From: Cytobacillus oceanisediminis
GTDB taxonomy: Bacteria > Bacillota > Bacilli > Bacillales > Cytobacillaceae
Assembly (NCBI RefSeq): GCF_003182355.1
Contig: NZ_QGTW01000014.1
Location: forward strand, 62,001 to 126,000
Direction: 5' to 3'
Length of the DNA: 64,000 nucleotides
The first letter of the stretch is position 1. Each line of letters opens with the position of its first letter. The notes below the pieces were generated by a model, which was not told the origin of the DNA, ran no database searches, and worked only from the letters and a program-made list of their open reading frames with translations. Shown here in pieces: positions 26,176 to 34,788 of the stretch. The translations under genes and the position numbers were made by a program.

Positions 26176-27345
26176 TTACTTAACAAGTTGAGCTTTCTTT
26201 TCCAGCCAGAATGCAGGGAAGTCATCTTTTGAAATTCCTTCTTTTTTAGCTTCTTCCATCACTTGATCCCAAGCAGACTTCAATTTGTCATACCTCGCAA
26301 CTAATTCATCATTCTTAGCCTGCTTTTCTTCATCCCAGAGCCCTTTTTCTTCTAGGAACTTTATCGTTCCTTCATGGAACGGGATTCCACGCGGTTCAGT
26401 AACGACAAGTTCCTTGTCATACAAAGCTAAGTTTGGCATTGCGTCTTTGTATGCAGAAAAGTTCTCATCCATCGCTTTCAATAATTCATAGATAGTATTT
26501 GGATCCTGGTCGGCATACCCCCCGATCAGATACCCATGGCCCATTATGTTTGTGTCACTTTCCATGCCGGCACCGTTATCCATTGTATAAGGTATCATCC
26601 AAGAGGCAGTTTCTGTTGTTCGCTCCCAGCCTTCAGTATCATCGGGGTCCATCTCGAGCCAGCGGATGCCGCCTTTGCTGTCGGCTTCAAACATAGCTGA
26701 TGCAGTAGGATTAATACCCGCTGCGTCAATCTGTCCTTGAATAAGTGCTTCACCTTGACCTGCGTAAGAAGTGATATCAACAACTTCTACATCATCCCAG
26801 CTTAATCCCCCGAATGATAACATTGCTTCATTTTTAATATTAACTGACGCATTTCCAGTTACCTTTGGAATTTTCTTGCCTTTTAAGTCCGCTATTGTTT
26901 TTATGTCTGAATCCTCACGAACTGCAAAACCATATTGACTAATAGGAGCCCATATTGCACGAACATTCTGAGGACCCCAATCCTGTTGTGCAAACTCTTC
27001 ATTTCCTTCAAAAGCAAATTGAATTTCATCACCTAATTTGCCAATTGAAGCTGTTTTATCTCTTAGAGGAACCATTCGGCCAACACCACTTGCTGATGGC
27101 AGCATTCGAACTTGAGTACCATATTCTTCAGTTAATGTGTTTGCGATAGCTGACATTTCTGCGTAACCGCCTGATCCAACATCATATACACTCCAGGTCA
27201 TTTGTTTAGGAAGTGAGCCAGAATCGTTACTTGAGGATGAGTTTACGTTAGAAGCAGTTTTCTGAGTTTCATTACTGCTGCAGCCTACTAACAAAATTGA
27301 AAGTAAAAAGATTGTAAACAAAAATCTAATTGGTTTGTTAAACAT
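26176..27345 (-). CDS. TAXI-family TRAP substrate-binding lipoprotein
   Basis: A 389-residue extracytoplasmic solute receptor anchored by a lipobox (LVGC near residues 19-22). The mature part follows the TAXI pattern, with YDVGSGGYAEMSAIANTLTEEYG at the start and IADLKGKKIPKV in the middle. It delivers an acid to the fused permease downstream and is the first gene of a long operon. GGGGGA precedes the ATG. Its promoter at 27444-27472 matches those of fabG and iclR. Confidence 0.88.
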   Translation of the reverse strand: MFNKPIRFLFTIFLLSILLVGCSSNETQKTASNVNSSSSNDSGSLPKQMTWSVYDVGSGGYAEMSAIANTLTEEYGTQVRMLPSASGVGRMVPLRDKTASIGKLGDEIQFAFEGNEEFAQQDWGPQNVRAIWAPISQYGFAVREDSDIKTIADLKGKKIPKVTGNASVNIKNEAMLSFGGLSWDDVEVVDITSYAGQGEALIQGQIDAAGINPTASAMFEADSKGGIRWLEMDPDDTEGWERTTETASWMIPYTMDNGAGMESDTNIMGHGYLIGGYADQDPNTIYELLKAMDENFSAYKDAMPNLALYDKELVVTEPRGIPFHEGTIKFLEEKGLWDEEKQAKNDELVARYDKLKSAWDQVMEEAKKEGISKDDFPAFWLEKKAQLVK

Positions 27346-27443
27346 CGATATCCCCCTTTTATTAACTCATCTTTTCTAGCCAAAATGGATTAAACGGTTA
27401 CACCTCCCAAAAGAAATCGTTTTCATTTACATCTCTAAAAAGT

Positions 27444-27472
27444 ATTTTATATATAAAATATATTTTCGTCAA
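27444..27472 (-). promoter_or_regulatory. IclR-regulon promoter 1 (TAXI operon)
   Basis: Minus-strand TTGACG, 17 bp, TAAAAT. The spacer and -10 form the palindrome ATTTTATATATAAAAT. Sequence and geometry are nearly identical to the promoters at 33596-33624 and 34789-34817, so one regulator probably serves all three. Confidence 0.75.
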
Positions 27473-27714
27473 TGAAATTTTAAAAGATTCTGTATATTCT
27501 GTAAAAGTTTTATTATCAATTTACCATGTTCATAGTGCTTAAATTAATCCAGGTATTTTAGATATTTATAATAAAGATCTTTTTCTTGTGGTTCTCATAG
27601 ATGGAGGATTTGAAAGTAACTTGAAGGGCATTGCCTCTTTCCTTCATAAAAGGAGATGTACTGAAGGCTAACGAAGCTCTTAACGAATGCTTTATTAGCC
27701 TAGTTATGTTTAAA
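27473..27714. other. Intergenic stretch with no clear gene
   Basis: Between the TAXI promoter and the DUF35 stop. It holds an imperfect GGCTAA/TTAGCC inverted repeat (about 27667-27701) without a T run, possibly a weak terminator for the upstream operon. A minus-strand ORF overlapping the DUF35 gene has no ribosome binding site and is not convincing. Confidence 0.4.
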
Positions 27715-28125
27715 TTAATTAGATATAGGCTGAAATTTTGGTAATGTAAAATCTTCCTGTTTTTCAAACACCACTTCAACAGATAAATCACATTTCACTT
27801 TTTCAACATCAATATTAATGATGTTACTAAACATTCGAACTCCTTCGTCCAATTCAATTAATGCTACAGCATATGGGGCATCATCTTTAAATGCTGGGCC
27901 ACCGCCTCTGCGGGCAATTGTATAAGAATAGATTTTTCCTTTTCCAGTTGATTCAACCCACTCTACTTGTTCAGAAAAACAATGCGGACATAATATTCGC
28001 GGGTAAAAAATATGTTTTGAGCAATCTTTGCATTTTTGGATCAACAATTTATTTTCTTTACAGCCTTGCCAAAAGACGTGTGAATCACCATCAGGTATAG
28101 GCATTGGTTTTTTCTGTTCAGCCAT
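27715..28125 (-). CDS. Zn-ribbon/OB-fold DUF35 protein, aldolase partner
   Basis: A 136-residue protein with an N-terminal zinc ribbon (CKDC near 32-35, CPHC near 47-50) and a C-terminal OB fold. DUF35 proteins act as obligate partners of thiolase-fold enzymes; in steroid degradation the DUF35 domain of ChsH2 binds the Ltp2 aldolase. Its ATG follows the stop of the thiolase-like gene by two bases, with GGGAGGG inside that gene's end. This fits a tight heteromeric complex. It is last in the fabG-led operon. Confidence 0.88.
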   Translation of the reverse strand: MAEQKKPMPIPDGDSHVFWQGCKENKLLIQKCKDCSKHIFYPRILCPHCFSEQVEWVESTGKGKIYSYTIARRGGGPAFKDDAPYAVALIELDEGVRMFSNIINIDVEKVKCDLSVEVVFEKQEDFTLPKFQPISN

Positions 28126-28127
28126 GA

Positions 28128-29297
28128 TTAATCCCTCCCTAAAATAACAACTGATGTAGAAGACAGGGTTCCGCCTGTACCGTTTACAAGTGAGAGTTTT
28201 GCATCTTTTACTTGTCTATCTCCGCACTCGCCTCTTAATTGGCGGACAGCTTCAATTAAGAGAAATATGCCATACATTCCTGGATGGGCGTAGGATAATC
28301 CCCCACCGTTTGTATTCATAGGGAATTCACCGCCAGGAGCAGTACGCTGATTACTTATAAAATCTCCGCCTTCACCTGGTTTACAGAATCCAAGAGATTC
28401 AAGTGTAAGTAATACGGTTATGGTAAATGAATCATAAATTTGCACCACATCAATCTCATCATGTGTTACACCGGCCATCTCAAAAGCAGTTTTTCCCGAT
28501 TGTGCTGCTGAGGTAACAGTTAAATCTGGCATTGCCTGGATGGACCAATGGCTATGAGATTCACCTTGGCCTAAAACCCATATTGGTTTCTTCCTGCAGT
28601 CTTTCGCTCTTTCAGCAGATACTAAAACGAGCGCCCCTGCTCCATCTGTAACTAAACAACAATCCAAGAGATGGAGCGGATCCGTGATCATCGGAGAATT
28701 TAATACATCTTCAATGGATAATGGATCCCGCATTGTCGCCTGAGGATTTAATTGTGCCCACTTCCTGGTAGCTACAGCTATTTCCGCCAAATGCTCAGGT
28801 TTGGTTCCATATTGATGCATATGCCGATTTGCTGCCATAGCATAAGATCCGGCAGGAGATGGTAATCCGAACGGTGTTTCGTACTGGGCTGTCAGAACAG
28901 GCGGTCTTCCAGCTAAAGATCGCGATTTTTCAGAACGTTGTGTACTTCCGTATAAAATTAAAGCAACCTCACATAACCCTGATTGAATGGCTCCAGCAGC
29001 ATGCCCCACATGAGCCTCAAAAGCTGAGCCACCTATTTGGGTTGAGTCAGTGTATTTCGGCTGAATTCCCAAGTATTCAGACATAATAACGGACGGAAAC
29101 GAGCCAACTCCAGGCAAACCCCATAGCCCAGCAACAAAAATGCCATCAACATCATCTTTAGTTAATCCAGCATCTTCCAAAGCCCGTTTTGCAGCAATAG
29201 CCTGAATTTGCAGGACTGATTGTCCGTCTTTTACCTTTCCTTTTTCGAGTTCAACATCTCCTACACCAACAATAGCCGCGGCGTTTTTAATTGACAT
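28128..29297 (-). CDS. Thiolase-fold protein without catalytic cysteines, Ltp2-like acyl-CoA aldolase
   Basis: A 389-residue lipid-transfer-type thiolase relative. At the nucleophile position the sequence reads TQIGGSAF (86-93) with no Cys, and at the C-terminal cysteine loop it reads NGTGGTLSS (372-380), again with no Cys. The His of the NTNGGGLSYAHPG block (His338) is present, as are Tyr288 in IYDSFT and Tyr336. Loss of both cysteines rules out ordinary Claisen thiolysis. It matches the Ltp2 class, which does retro-aldol cleavage of a 3-hydroxyacyl-CoA with a DUF35 partner, here the next gene. I chose the ATG at 29297 over an upstream GTG. Confidence 0.8.
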   Translation of the reverse strand: MSIKNAAAIVGVGDVELEKGKVKDGQSVLQIQAIAAKRALEDAGLTKDDVDGIFVAGLWGLPGVGSFPSVIMSEYLGIQPKYTDSTQIGGSAFEAHVGHAAGAIQSGLCEVALILYGSTQRSEKSRSLAGRPPVLTAQYETPFGLPSPAGSYAMAANRHMHQYGTKPEHLAEIAVATRKWAQLNPQATMRDPLSIEDVLNSPMITDPLHLLDCCLVTDGAGALVLVSAERAKDCRKKPIWVLGQGESHSHWSIQAMPDLTVTSAAQSGKTAFEMAGVTHDEIDVVQIYDSFTITVLLTLESLGFCKPGEGGDFISNQRTAPGGEFPMNTNGGGLSYAHPGMYGIFLLIEAVRQLRGECGDRQVKDAKLSLVNGTGGTLSSTSVVILGRD

Positions 29298-29344
29298 TTC
29301 TCCACCCACCCGTTAAATATTTAGAGAAGACTGGAACAATCTTT

Positions 29345-30529
29345 CTATTCGTACTGATTGTATTGAAATTCTTTTGAATATTCAGACTCCAGCAGCAAGT
29401 TTTGCAGTATATATTCAGTCATGATTGCTGGATGTGTAATATGGGACTGTTGATATATTGATGCTTTGTACCAATAATGAATACTTTCTTCCCATGTAAA
29501 TCCCATTCCGCCATGCAGCTGGATAGCATCTTCACATACTTTCTTATAAATATCTGTGGTAAAAAGGCGGCTCGATATAGCATTTAATAAGGTTTCATTT
29601 GAACTTTTCCCAGTTTGAGATGCTACATACACACTATAACTGCGGGCTTTTTCAATTGCTATATGTAAATCTGCAATCATGTGTTTTACTGCTTGAAAGG
29701 ATCCCACAGGAACACCAAATTGTTTCCTTTCTTTAACATAATTTACCGTTCTATTCAAAACTTCATTTGCTCCGCCGATCATTTCGCCATTTAAACATAT
29801 TAAATAACCTGTGAGCTGTTCATTAAATAATTCTTGATGATTGCTGTCAGGTCCTCCGATAAAATCATCATTATCTATCCAAACTCCATCTAGCACCAAA
29901 GTCCCCTGGGGTTTGGACAAATCCGCTGATTGCTCCGGAATTATGTTAATACCATCATTTCTGGTATTTATTAAAACTGCTGATATACCTCCGACGTTAT
30001 TTTTAAAAGGGACTAAAATAACTTCTGTATGCTGTAAAAACTGAATGTGCCTAATCTCACCGGTTAATTGGATCTTACCGTTTTCTTCATTTAAAATATT
30101 GATTCCCGGCCAATTAAATCCAACCTTATTTTGTGACTTTTCCAGCTTAGGTAAAGCAGATGTTATAAGTTTTTCTCCGGAAATAACCATTTCCAATAAT
30201 TCCTGCTGCTTGTTTGTTAATTTCAATTGACTTAATAAAGGGACAATAAAACCGGCTACTAAAGAATATGGTCCAGGAAAAAGTTTCTCTCCAACCGATT
30301 CGGATAGGTACATTAAATCAAGGGGGCAAACATCTTCTAAGGTTTGCCATTTGCCTTTCGCCAGTACACCCAGCCATCCATTTTCTGCAAGCTTCTTCCA
30401 TGCACATTGAGAAAACCCATCTTTCTTCTCAGCAACTTCACTAAAAGCCTCGATAGGCATTTCTTTTTTTAACAATGAATGAAGAGCCTGCTTTAACATT
30501 TGCTGCTGCTCAGAGAATCGATATTCCAT
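29345..30529 (-). CDS. Acyl-CoA dehydrogenase, divergent subunit
   Basis: A 394-residue acyl-CoA dehydrogenase relative. The C-terminal part is recognisable (VNYVKERKQFGVPVGSFQAVKH, AIQLHGGMGFTWE) but the FAD/acyl signature with TEPNAGSD is lost and the YEGT base region reads IYQQSHITHP. It starts directly after the stop of the neighbouring dehydrogenase gene, with AGGAGG. An intact plus divergent adjacent pair is the mark of heterotetrameric enzymes such as ChsE1-ChsE2, in which FAD and catalytic residues are shared between unlike subunits. It may be inactive alone. Confidence 0.82.
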   Translation of the reverse strand: MEYRFSEQQQMLKQALHSLLKKEMPIEAFSEVAEKKDGFSQCAWKKLAENGWLGVLAKGKWQTLEDVCPLDLMYLSESVGEKLFPGPYSLVAGFIVPLLSQLKLTNKQQELLEMVISGEKLITSALPKLEKSQNKVGFNWPGINILNEENGKIQLTGEIRHIQFLQHTEVILVPFKNNVGGISAVLINTRNDGINIIPEQSADLSKPQGTLVLDGVWIDNDDFIGGPDSNHQELFNEQLTGYLICLNGEMIGGANEVLNRTVNYVKERKQFGVPVGSFQAVKHMIADLHIAIEKARSYSVYVASQTGKSSNETLLNAISSRLFTTDIYKKVCEDAIQLHGGMGFTWEESIHYWYKASIYQQSHITHPAIMTEYILQNLLLESEYSKEFQYNQYE

Positions 30530-30530
30530 T

Positions 30531-31694
30531 TTATCTTCCTCCTTTCGAGCTAGGCAATCCCAGTGATTTGGCGATAATATTTTTTTGGATTTGTGTTGTT
30601 CCGGCATAAATGGTTTCAGCCCTGGATAAAAGGAATTTTTCCATCCAAACTTGATTATCCCCTTTTATTAAAGATTCTTCTCCTAATAATTCCACACCGA
30701 CATTGAGTAAATCCTGATGGCTTTCACTCCAAACTAATTTAGCGATTGCCGGTAATGCACCAGTGTCTTCCCCTTGTGCAATTAAAGCAATATTTCGTAA
30801 ACAAACACTTTTTAATATTTCACAGGATAAATAGGATTGAACCAATTTATTTTGCATAATCGGGCTAATTGCCGGAGAGCTCCCAGCATGTATTTGTTCT
30901 TGAAACAATGTAACAAGCTGTTGGAATTCTTGCTGCATTTTTAAGGAACGCTGAGCGAAGTGGATCCCACGCTCATGCGCAAGAGCATAATTAGCCATTT
31001 CCCAGCCATTGTTGATTTCCCCTACTAAATCGCTTTTGGGAACAATTGCTTCATCTAAGAAAATTTCAGCAAGTTCTGATTCGCCAGCAATATTTTTAAT
31101 CGGCTTAACAGTCACGCCAGGCTGATCCAAGTCAAGGATCATCAGACTTACCCCTTTGTATCTTGATTCAGCAGTGCGAACTAAGATATAACATTTATTC
31201 GCATAGGGACCATAAGATGTCCATACTTTTTGCCCATTTAACACATAATGATCTCCATTATCTTTCGCCTTTGTTTGAAGGCCTGCCAAATCTGAACCAG
31301 CATTCGGTTCTGAGAACCCTTGACACCAAATATCTTCGTGATTAAGCATTCGAGGAAGATAATATTTCTTCTGATCCTCAGTTCCATAACGGATTAAAGT
31401 CATCCCAAATATACCAATACCATTTGAATTTAATACTTCAGGGGCATTTATTCGAACCAATTCTTCAATATATACTAATTGTTGTTCAATAGTTAAACCC
31501 AGACCTCCATATTCCTTTGGCCAGGCAGGTGCTACCCATCCTCCCAGACCTAACATTTTCCCCCACTCCTTACGCCTTTGAACCCACTTTTCCCCTGTTA
31601 CCTCTTGATTCCATTCTTTTGGGAAATTTTTCTCTAACCAACTTCGAAAAGAGTCTCGAAAATTCTCAGCTTCCTGTGAATAATTAAAATTCAT
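30531..31694 (-). CDS. Acyl-CoA dehydrogenase, FadE28/29-like subunit
   Basis: A 387-residue subunit with an intact FAD/acyl region (CQGFSEPNAGSDLAGLQT) and C-terminus TIYAGTTQIQKNIIAKSLGLP, where Ala replaces the Glu of YEGT. This is usual in the FadE28/FadE17 group, whose base lies elsewhere. It probably pairs with the product of 29345-30529. The start at 31694 follows GGAGGAG; the longer reading has no site. The preceding gene is a catalytic MaoC protein, which would hydrate the product. Confidence 0.85.
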   Translation of the reverse strand: MNFNYSQEAENFRDSFRSWLEKNFPKEWNQEVTGEKWVQRRKEWGKMLGLGGWVAPAWPKEYGGLGLTIEQQLVYIEELVRINAPEVLNSNGIGIFGMTLIRYGTEDQKKYYLPRMLNHEDIWCQGFSEPNAGSDLAGLQTKAKDNGDHYVLNGQKVWTSYGPYANKCYILVRTAESRYKGVSLMILDLDQPGVTVKPIKNIAGESELAEIFLDEAIVPKSDLVGEINNGWEMANYALAHERGIHFAQRSLKMQQEFQQLVTLFQEQIHAGSSPAISPIMQNKLVQSYLSCEILKSVCLRNIALIAQGEDTGALPAIAKLVWSESHQDLLNVGVELLGEESLIKGDNQVWMEKFLLSRAETIYAGTTQIQKNIIAKSLGLPSSKGGR

Positions 31695-31707
31695 GTTTTC
31701 TCCTCCT

Positions 31708-32127
31708 TTACTGTACATTTTTTGAAGGCAATATAGCTTCAAAAGTACCAGACACCTTAACTTCTCCCTCATCATTCATAGCAGCCACTTCACTTACGAT
31801 TTGATTGTTTTCCTTCTTTTCTATTACCTTTCCTGTAACATGAATCCGTTCACCGGGAAAAGTCATTTTACGAAACCGAATTTGCAGTGAATTAACATAT
31901 TTGCGGGGAATCCAGCTGGTTACGCCTTGTGCAGCCATTCCCATTACTAACATTCCATGGGCTATAATCCCGGTTCCTGCTTTTTCACCTACTTCTTCAA
32001 CCGTATGGAGAGGATTAAAATCTCCTGAAGCACCAGCATACTTCACTAATTGAACACGGGAAATCGGGTCCTTTGAAATTTCGGGAAAATGGTCGCCAAC
32101 ATTCAAGTCTTCGTAGTATTTCCACAT
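31708..32127 (-). CDS. MaoC-type (R)-hydratase, catalytic subunit
   Basis: A 139-residue hotdog hydratase. The catalytic motif reads GASGDFNPLH, with the Asp and His of active MaoC (R)-specific enoyl-CoA hydratases. The start is probably the ATG at 32127, since the longer form needs a TTG. It lies beside a MaoC-like gene that lacks the His, so the pair should form a heterodimer with one active half, like ChsH1 and the MaoC part of ChsH2. It hydrates the enoyl-CoA made by the dehydrogenase pair. Confidence 0.86.
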   Translation of the reverse strand: MWKYYEDLNVGDHFPEISKDPISRVQLVKYAGASGDFNPLHTVEEVGEKAGTGIIAHGMLVMGMAAQGVTSWIPRKYVNSLQIRFRKMTFPGERIHVTGKVIEKKENNQIVSEVAAMNDEGEVKVSGTFEAILPSKNVQ

Positions 32128-32148
32128 GATTATCACATCCAAAATTTT

Positions 32149-32601
32149 TTAATGTCGTTCAATTGTTACATTTCTGGAGCGGGCTACCAGGTCGTTGAAC
32201 TGATTTCTGTATTCAAATTCCAAGGTAATCAGATTCATACCCCCGGAGGATCCTTGCTTAACTTTAACATCAGCAACCTTACCTGAAACAGTTAGGTTAT
32301 CACCCGCATATATTGTTTTTATAAATTGGTAGCCTTGTTCCCCATGTAAAATTTTTACTGGATTTAAATTTAGCATTTGGCACTTTTGTTCAAAACTATA
32401 TCCTCCCCATAAATCAATCACTTGGAGGTAGGTCAATGGAATTGGTATTCCTTCATAGCCTTCTTTTCTTGCTGTTTCCTCATCGTAATAGATAGGATTG
32501 GGGTCACCGATTGCCGCGGCAAATTCCTTTATTTTGCCTTTTTCTACTGAATACGTATAAGGAGCAAGCTCTAAACCCATTAAATCTTTGATAGCACTCA
32601 G
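32149..32601 (-). CDS. MaoC-like protein, non-catalytic subunit, probable CTG start
   Basis: A hotdog-fold protein of the MaoC N-terminal (FAS1-dehydratase-region) type. The motif position reads AIGDPNPIYY, with Tyr in place of the catalytic His, so it is likely structural or substrate-binding. The ATG at 32580 has no ribosome binding site. Seven codons upstream a CTG at 32601 has AGGTGA at good distance and adds SAIKDL before MGLELAPYTY, which restores the N-terminus usual for the family. I therefore extend the gene to 32601 (150 residues), with moderate certainty on the start. Confidence 0.75.
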   Translation of the reverse strand: MSAIKDLMGLELAPYTYSVEKGKIKEFAAAIGDPNPIYYDEETARKEGYEGIPIPLTYLQVIDLWGGYSFEQKCQMLNLNPVKILHGEQGYQFIKTIYAGDNLTVSGKVADVKVKQGSSGGMNLITLEFEYRNQFNDLVARSRNVTIERH

Positions 32602-32765
32602 TTTTGTTCACCTGCTTTTCTATTTAATTATCGAACAGTTATATAATAGTTTATTTAAAATATTCTGAATTCGTATTCTAAAAAAATTTAATCTATTTTA
32701 AAACTTAAACTATTAATAATGCGATGATCTTTTCCTATATTCAATGAATTTAAACACTAGACAAT

Positions 32766-33506
32766 TTACATAAATCTTCCACCCGTTACTTCAAGCACAT
32801 TCCCTGTCATGTAGTCGGAATAATCGGAGCTAAGGAAAAGAACAGCTTTAGCAATATCCAAAGGTTCGCCAACCCTCTGCATAGGGATCTCGGCAATTTT
32901 AAGCTGCCGAACTTTTTCTGGTACTGCACGAGTCATGTCCGTATCAATAAATCCTGGCTGGACAGCGTTTACATTAACTTGGAATTTAGCAAGCTCTTTC
33001 GCTGCAGCCTTTGTCATCCCAACAATACCAGCTTTTGCTCCAGCGTAATTTACTTGACCCATATTTCCAACCTTCCCTGCAATGGAAGAAATATTTACAA
33101 TCTTCCCTTTTTGCTTTTGCCTCATATGGACCGCAGCTGCCTGCATACATAGAAAAGTACCTTTCATATGAACATCCAACACCTGTTCAAACTGTTCTTC
33201 CGTCATTTTATGTAGCATAGCATCTCTAGTAATCCCCGCATTATTTACTAAAATATCAATATCACCAAAATGATCAATTGCAGCTTGGATTAATCGTTGA
33301 GCACTTTCTTTTTCGGAAACATCAACTTTCTGTGCCAATCCTTTTGAGCCTATCTCTTCTATTTCACGGGCGACCTGTTCTGCTGAATCTAAGTTTAAAT
33401 CTCCAACAACAACATTTGCACCGTGCTTGGCATAAAACAGCGAAATTTCTCTTCCAATTCCCTGTCCAGCTCCAGTTACTACTGCAACTTTTCCTTCCAG
33501 ATTCAT
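32766..33506 (-). CDS. SDR-family 3-oxoacyl reductase/dehydrogenase (FabG-like)
   Basis: A 246-residue short-chain dehydrogenase with TGAGQGIG for the dinucleotide, NNAG, and the catalytic Ser-Tyr-Lys set (INISSIAG..VNYAGAKAG). The FabG-like ending TGNVLEVTGGRFM is present. In this operon it more likely oxidises or reduces a pathway intermediate than works in fatty acid synthesis. The start at 33506 is set by GGAG; the longer form runs back into the promoter leader. It is first in the operon and separated from the MaoC genes by about 165 bp with no clear terminator. Confidence 0.86.
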   Translation of the reverse strand: MNLEGKVAVVTGAGQGIGREISLFYAKHGANVVVGDLNLDSAEQVAREIEEIGSKGLAQKVDVSEKESAQRLIQAAIDHFGDIDILVNNAGITRDAMLHKMTEEQFEQVLDVHMKGTFLCMQAAAVHMRQKQKGKIVNISSIAGKVGNMGQVNYAGAKAGIVGMTKAAAKELAKFQVNVNAVQPGFIDTDMTRAVPEKVRQLKIAEIPMQRVGEPLDIAKAVLFLSSDYSDYMTGNVLEVTGGRFM

Positions 33507-33595
33507 TAAAAAATCACTCCATTCCATTTTTTGAAAAAAAATAAAAGAAAGATGCTTATAAAACATTGGTAAGGGCTTACATTTATCTTAACTAA

Positions 33596-33624
33596 ATTTT
33601 ATATAAGAAAAAAGTTTTTGTCAA
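33596..33624 (-). promoter_or_regulatory. IclR-regulon promoter 2 (fabG operon)
   Basis: Minus-strand TTGACA (33624-33619), 17 bp, TAAAAT (33601-33596). The spacer AAAACTTTTTTCTTATA resembles those of the other two promoters, and the bases upstream of the -35 (AAATTTCA) match promoter 1. Confidence 0.75.
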
Positions 33625-33795
33625 TGAAATTTTAGAAAATTTAGACTAGTGTTAATTTGCTTGTAATTTAACGTTTGAAAGAAAACATTGAAGCTTTACA
33701 GGTTTTATTAGTCATTTTCTTAGGAAGGCCAATGGGAGTTTAGATCAGCAGGATCCAGCACTCGTAAATTACAAGAGAGTCAATAAAAGATTAAA

Positions 33796-33858
33796 ATAAA
33801 AATTCTCCTTAAAAATGGATGGTGGCAAAATTCATGCTGATCCAAAATTAAGGAGAAT
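33796..33858 (-). terminator. Terminator after iclR-type gene
   Basis: ATTCTCCTTAA/TTAAGGAGAAT, an 11-bp stem closing a 35-base loop that can fold further (TGGAT/ATCCA), followed by TTTTATTTT on the minus strand. Confidence 0.65.
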
Positions 33859-33887
33859 AAGTAATTAGAATTTATATAGTCAATAAT

Positions 33888-34691
33888 TTATTGCGGAAAA
33901 TATCCGCCTAATTTCATACTGATCTCTGTTGCAACACTTTTAATTTTCTCCCCCATTTTTTCAATATCCTGCTCCTTCAGCTGAGCAGTCATACCGATTA
34001 TCGCAATGGCCATTTCCACACTTTCCTCGTTGTTAAAAATCGGAGCAGAAACACCAACAATACCCTCGATGTATTCACCAAATGTAGCAGCATATCCATT
34101 TCTCCGTATTATGGGCAACTCTTCCTTTAATTCTAAAATTTCTTGTTCAGTCAGCTTACGCAAACCATCATTCATTCTTAATAACTCATCTGATTCCTCT
34201 TCATCCATATAGGCTAATAAACATTTTCCATATGCGCCATCAACTACTGAAAAATGTCTTCCTACTGAAACGTTAATTCCAAATTCCTCACCTTCAACTT
34301 TAGCCAATATCGTGGAGCGTTTTTTTCCAATTCTATTAACAAGAAACGTTGTAAGGCCCGTTTCCTCAGAGAGTTTTTCCAAACAAGGGAGAATAACTGA
34401 AATATCAAACAAATTTTCTTTTGCCCTTTCTCCTAAAACAACTAAATAGGGACCTAGACTGTAGCGTTTGGAGCCTTTATCATAACGAACAATCGAAAGC
34501 TCTTCTAATTTCTGCAAAATTCGATAACACGTGGTTGGAGTAAGAGAGGTAGCTTTTGCAATCTCTGTTAAATTACTTTTATTATATTTTTTACGGCTGA
34601 GCAGTGATAATATTTTGAAAGCGCTATCAACCGCTGGGACATTGTATTTTCTTTTTCCAGTGCTTTCTGCTTCACTTAACTTATTTTCCAT
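33888..34691 (-). CDS. IclR-family transcriptional regulator
   Basis: A 267-residue regulator. It has an N-terminal winged helix (about 18-85; SLTPTTCYRILQKLEELSIV is the recognition region) and a C-terminal ligand-binding domain (HFSVVDGAYGKCLLAYMDEEE, YIEGIVGVSAPIF). The start at 34691 is set by GGGGGA. It lies directly upstream of the fabG operon and has a promoter almost identical to those of the fabG and TAXI operons. It very probably represses all three, itself included, until a pathway metabolite binds. Confidence 0.88.
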   Translation of the reverse strand: MENKLSEAESTGKRKYNVPAVDSAFKILSLLSRKKYNKSNLTEIAKATSLTPTTCYRILQKLEELSIVRYDKGSKRYSLGPYLVVLGERAKENLFDISVILPCLEKLSEETGLTTFLVNRIGKKRSTILAKVEGEEFGINVSVGRHFSVVDGAYGKCLLAYMDEEESDELLRMNDGLRKLTEQEILELKEELPIIRRNGYAATFGEYIEGIVGVSAPIFNNEESVEMAIAIIGMTAQLKEQDIEKMGEKIKSVATEISMKLGGYFPQ

Positions 34692-34788
34692 TGGCTTTCC
34701 CCCTGACAAAGTTGTTGTGACTTAACAAATTTGGTAAATTTAAAGCAGAACTACCTAAAAAAAATGGGTAGATTTATCTCATACAATT

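Noticed and set aside
27558..27791. 77-codon minus-strand ORF downstream of the DUF35 gene
   Set aside because: It overlaps the DUF35 end in another frame, has no ribosome binding site and its protein has low-complexity, unfamily-like composition.
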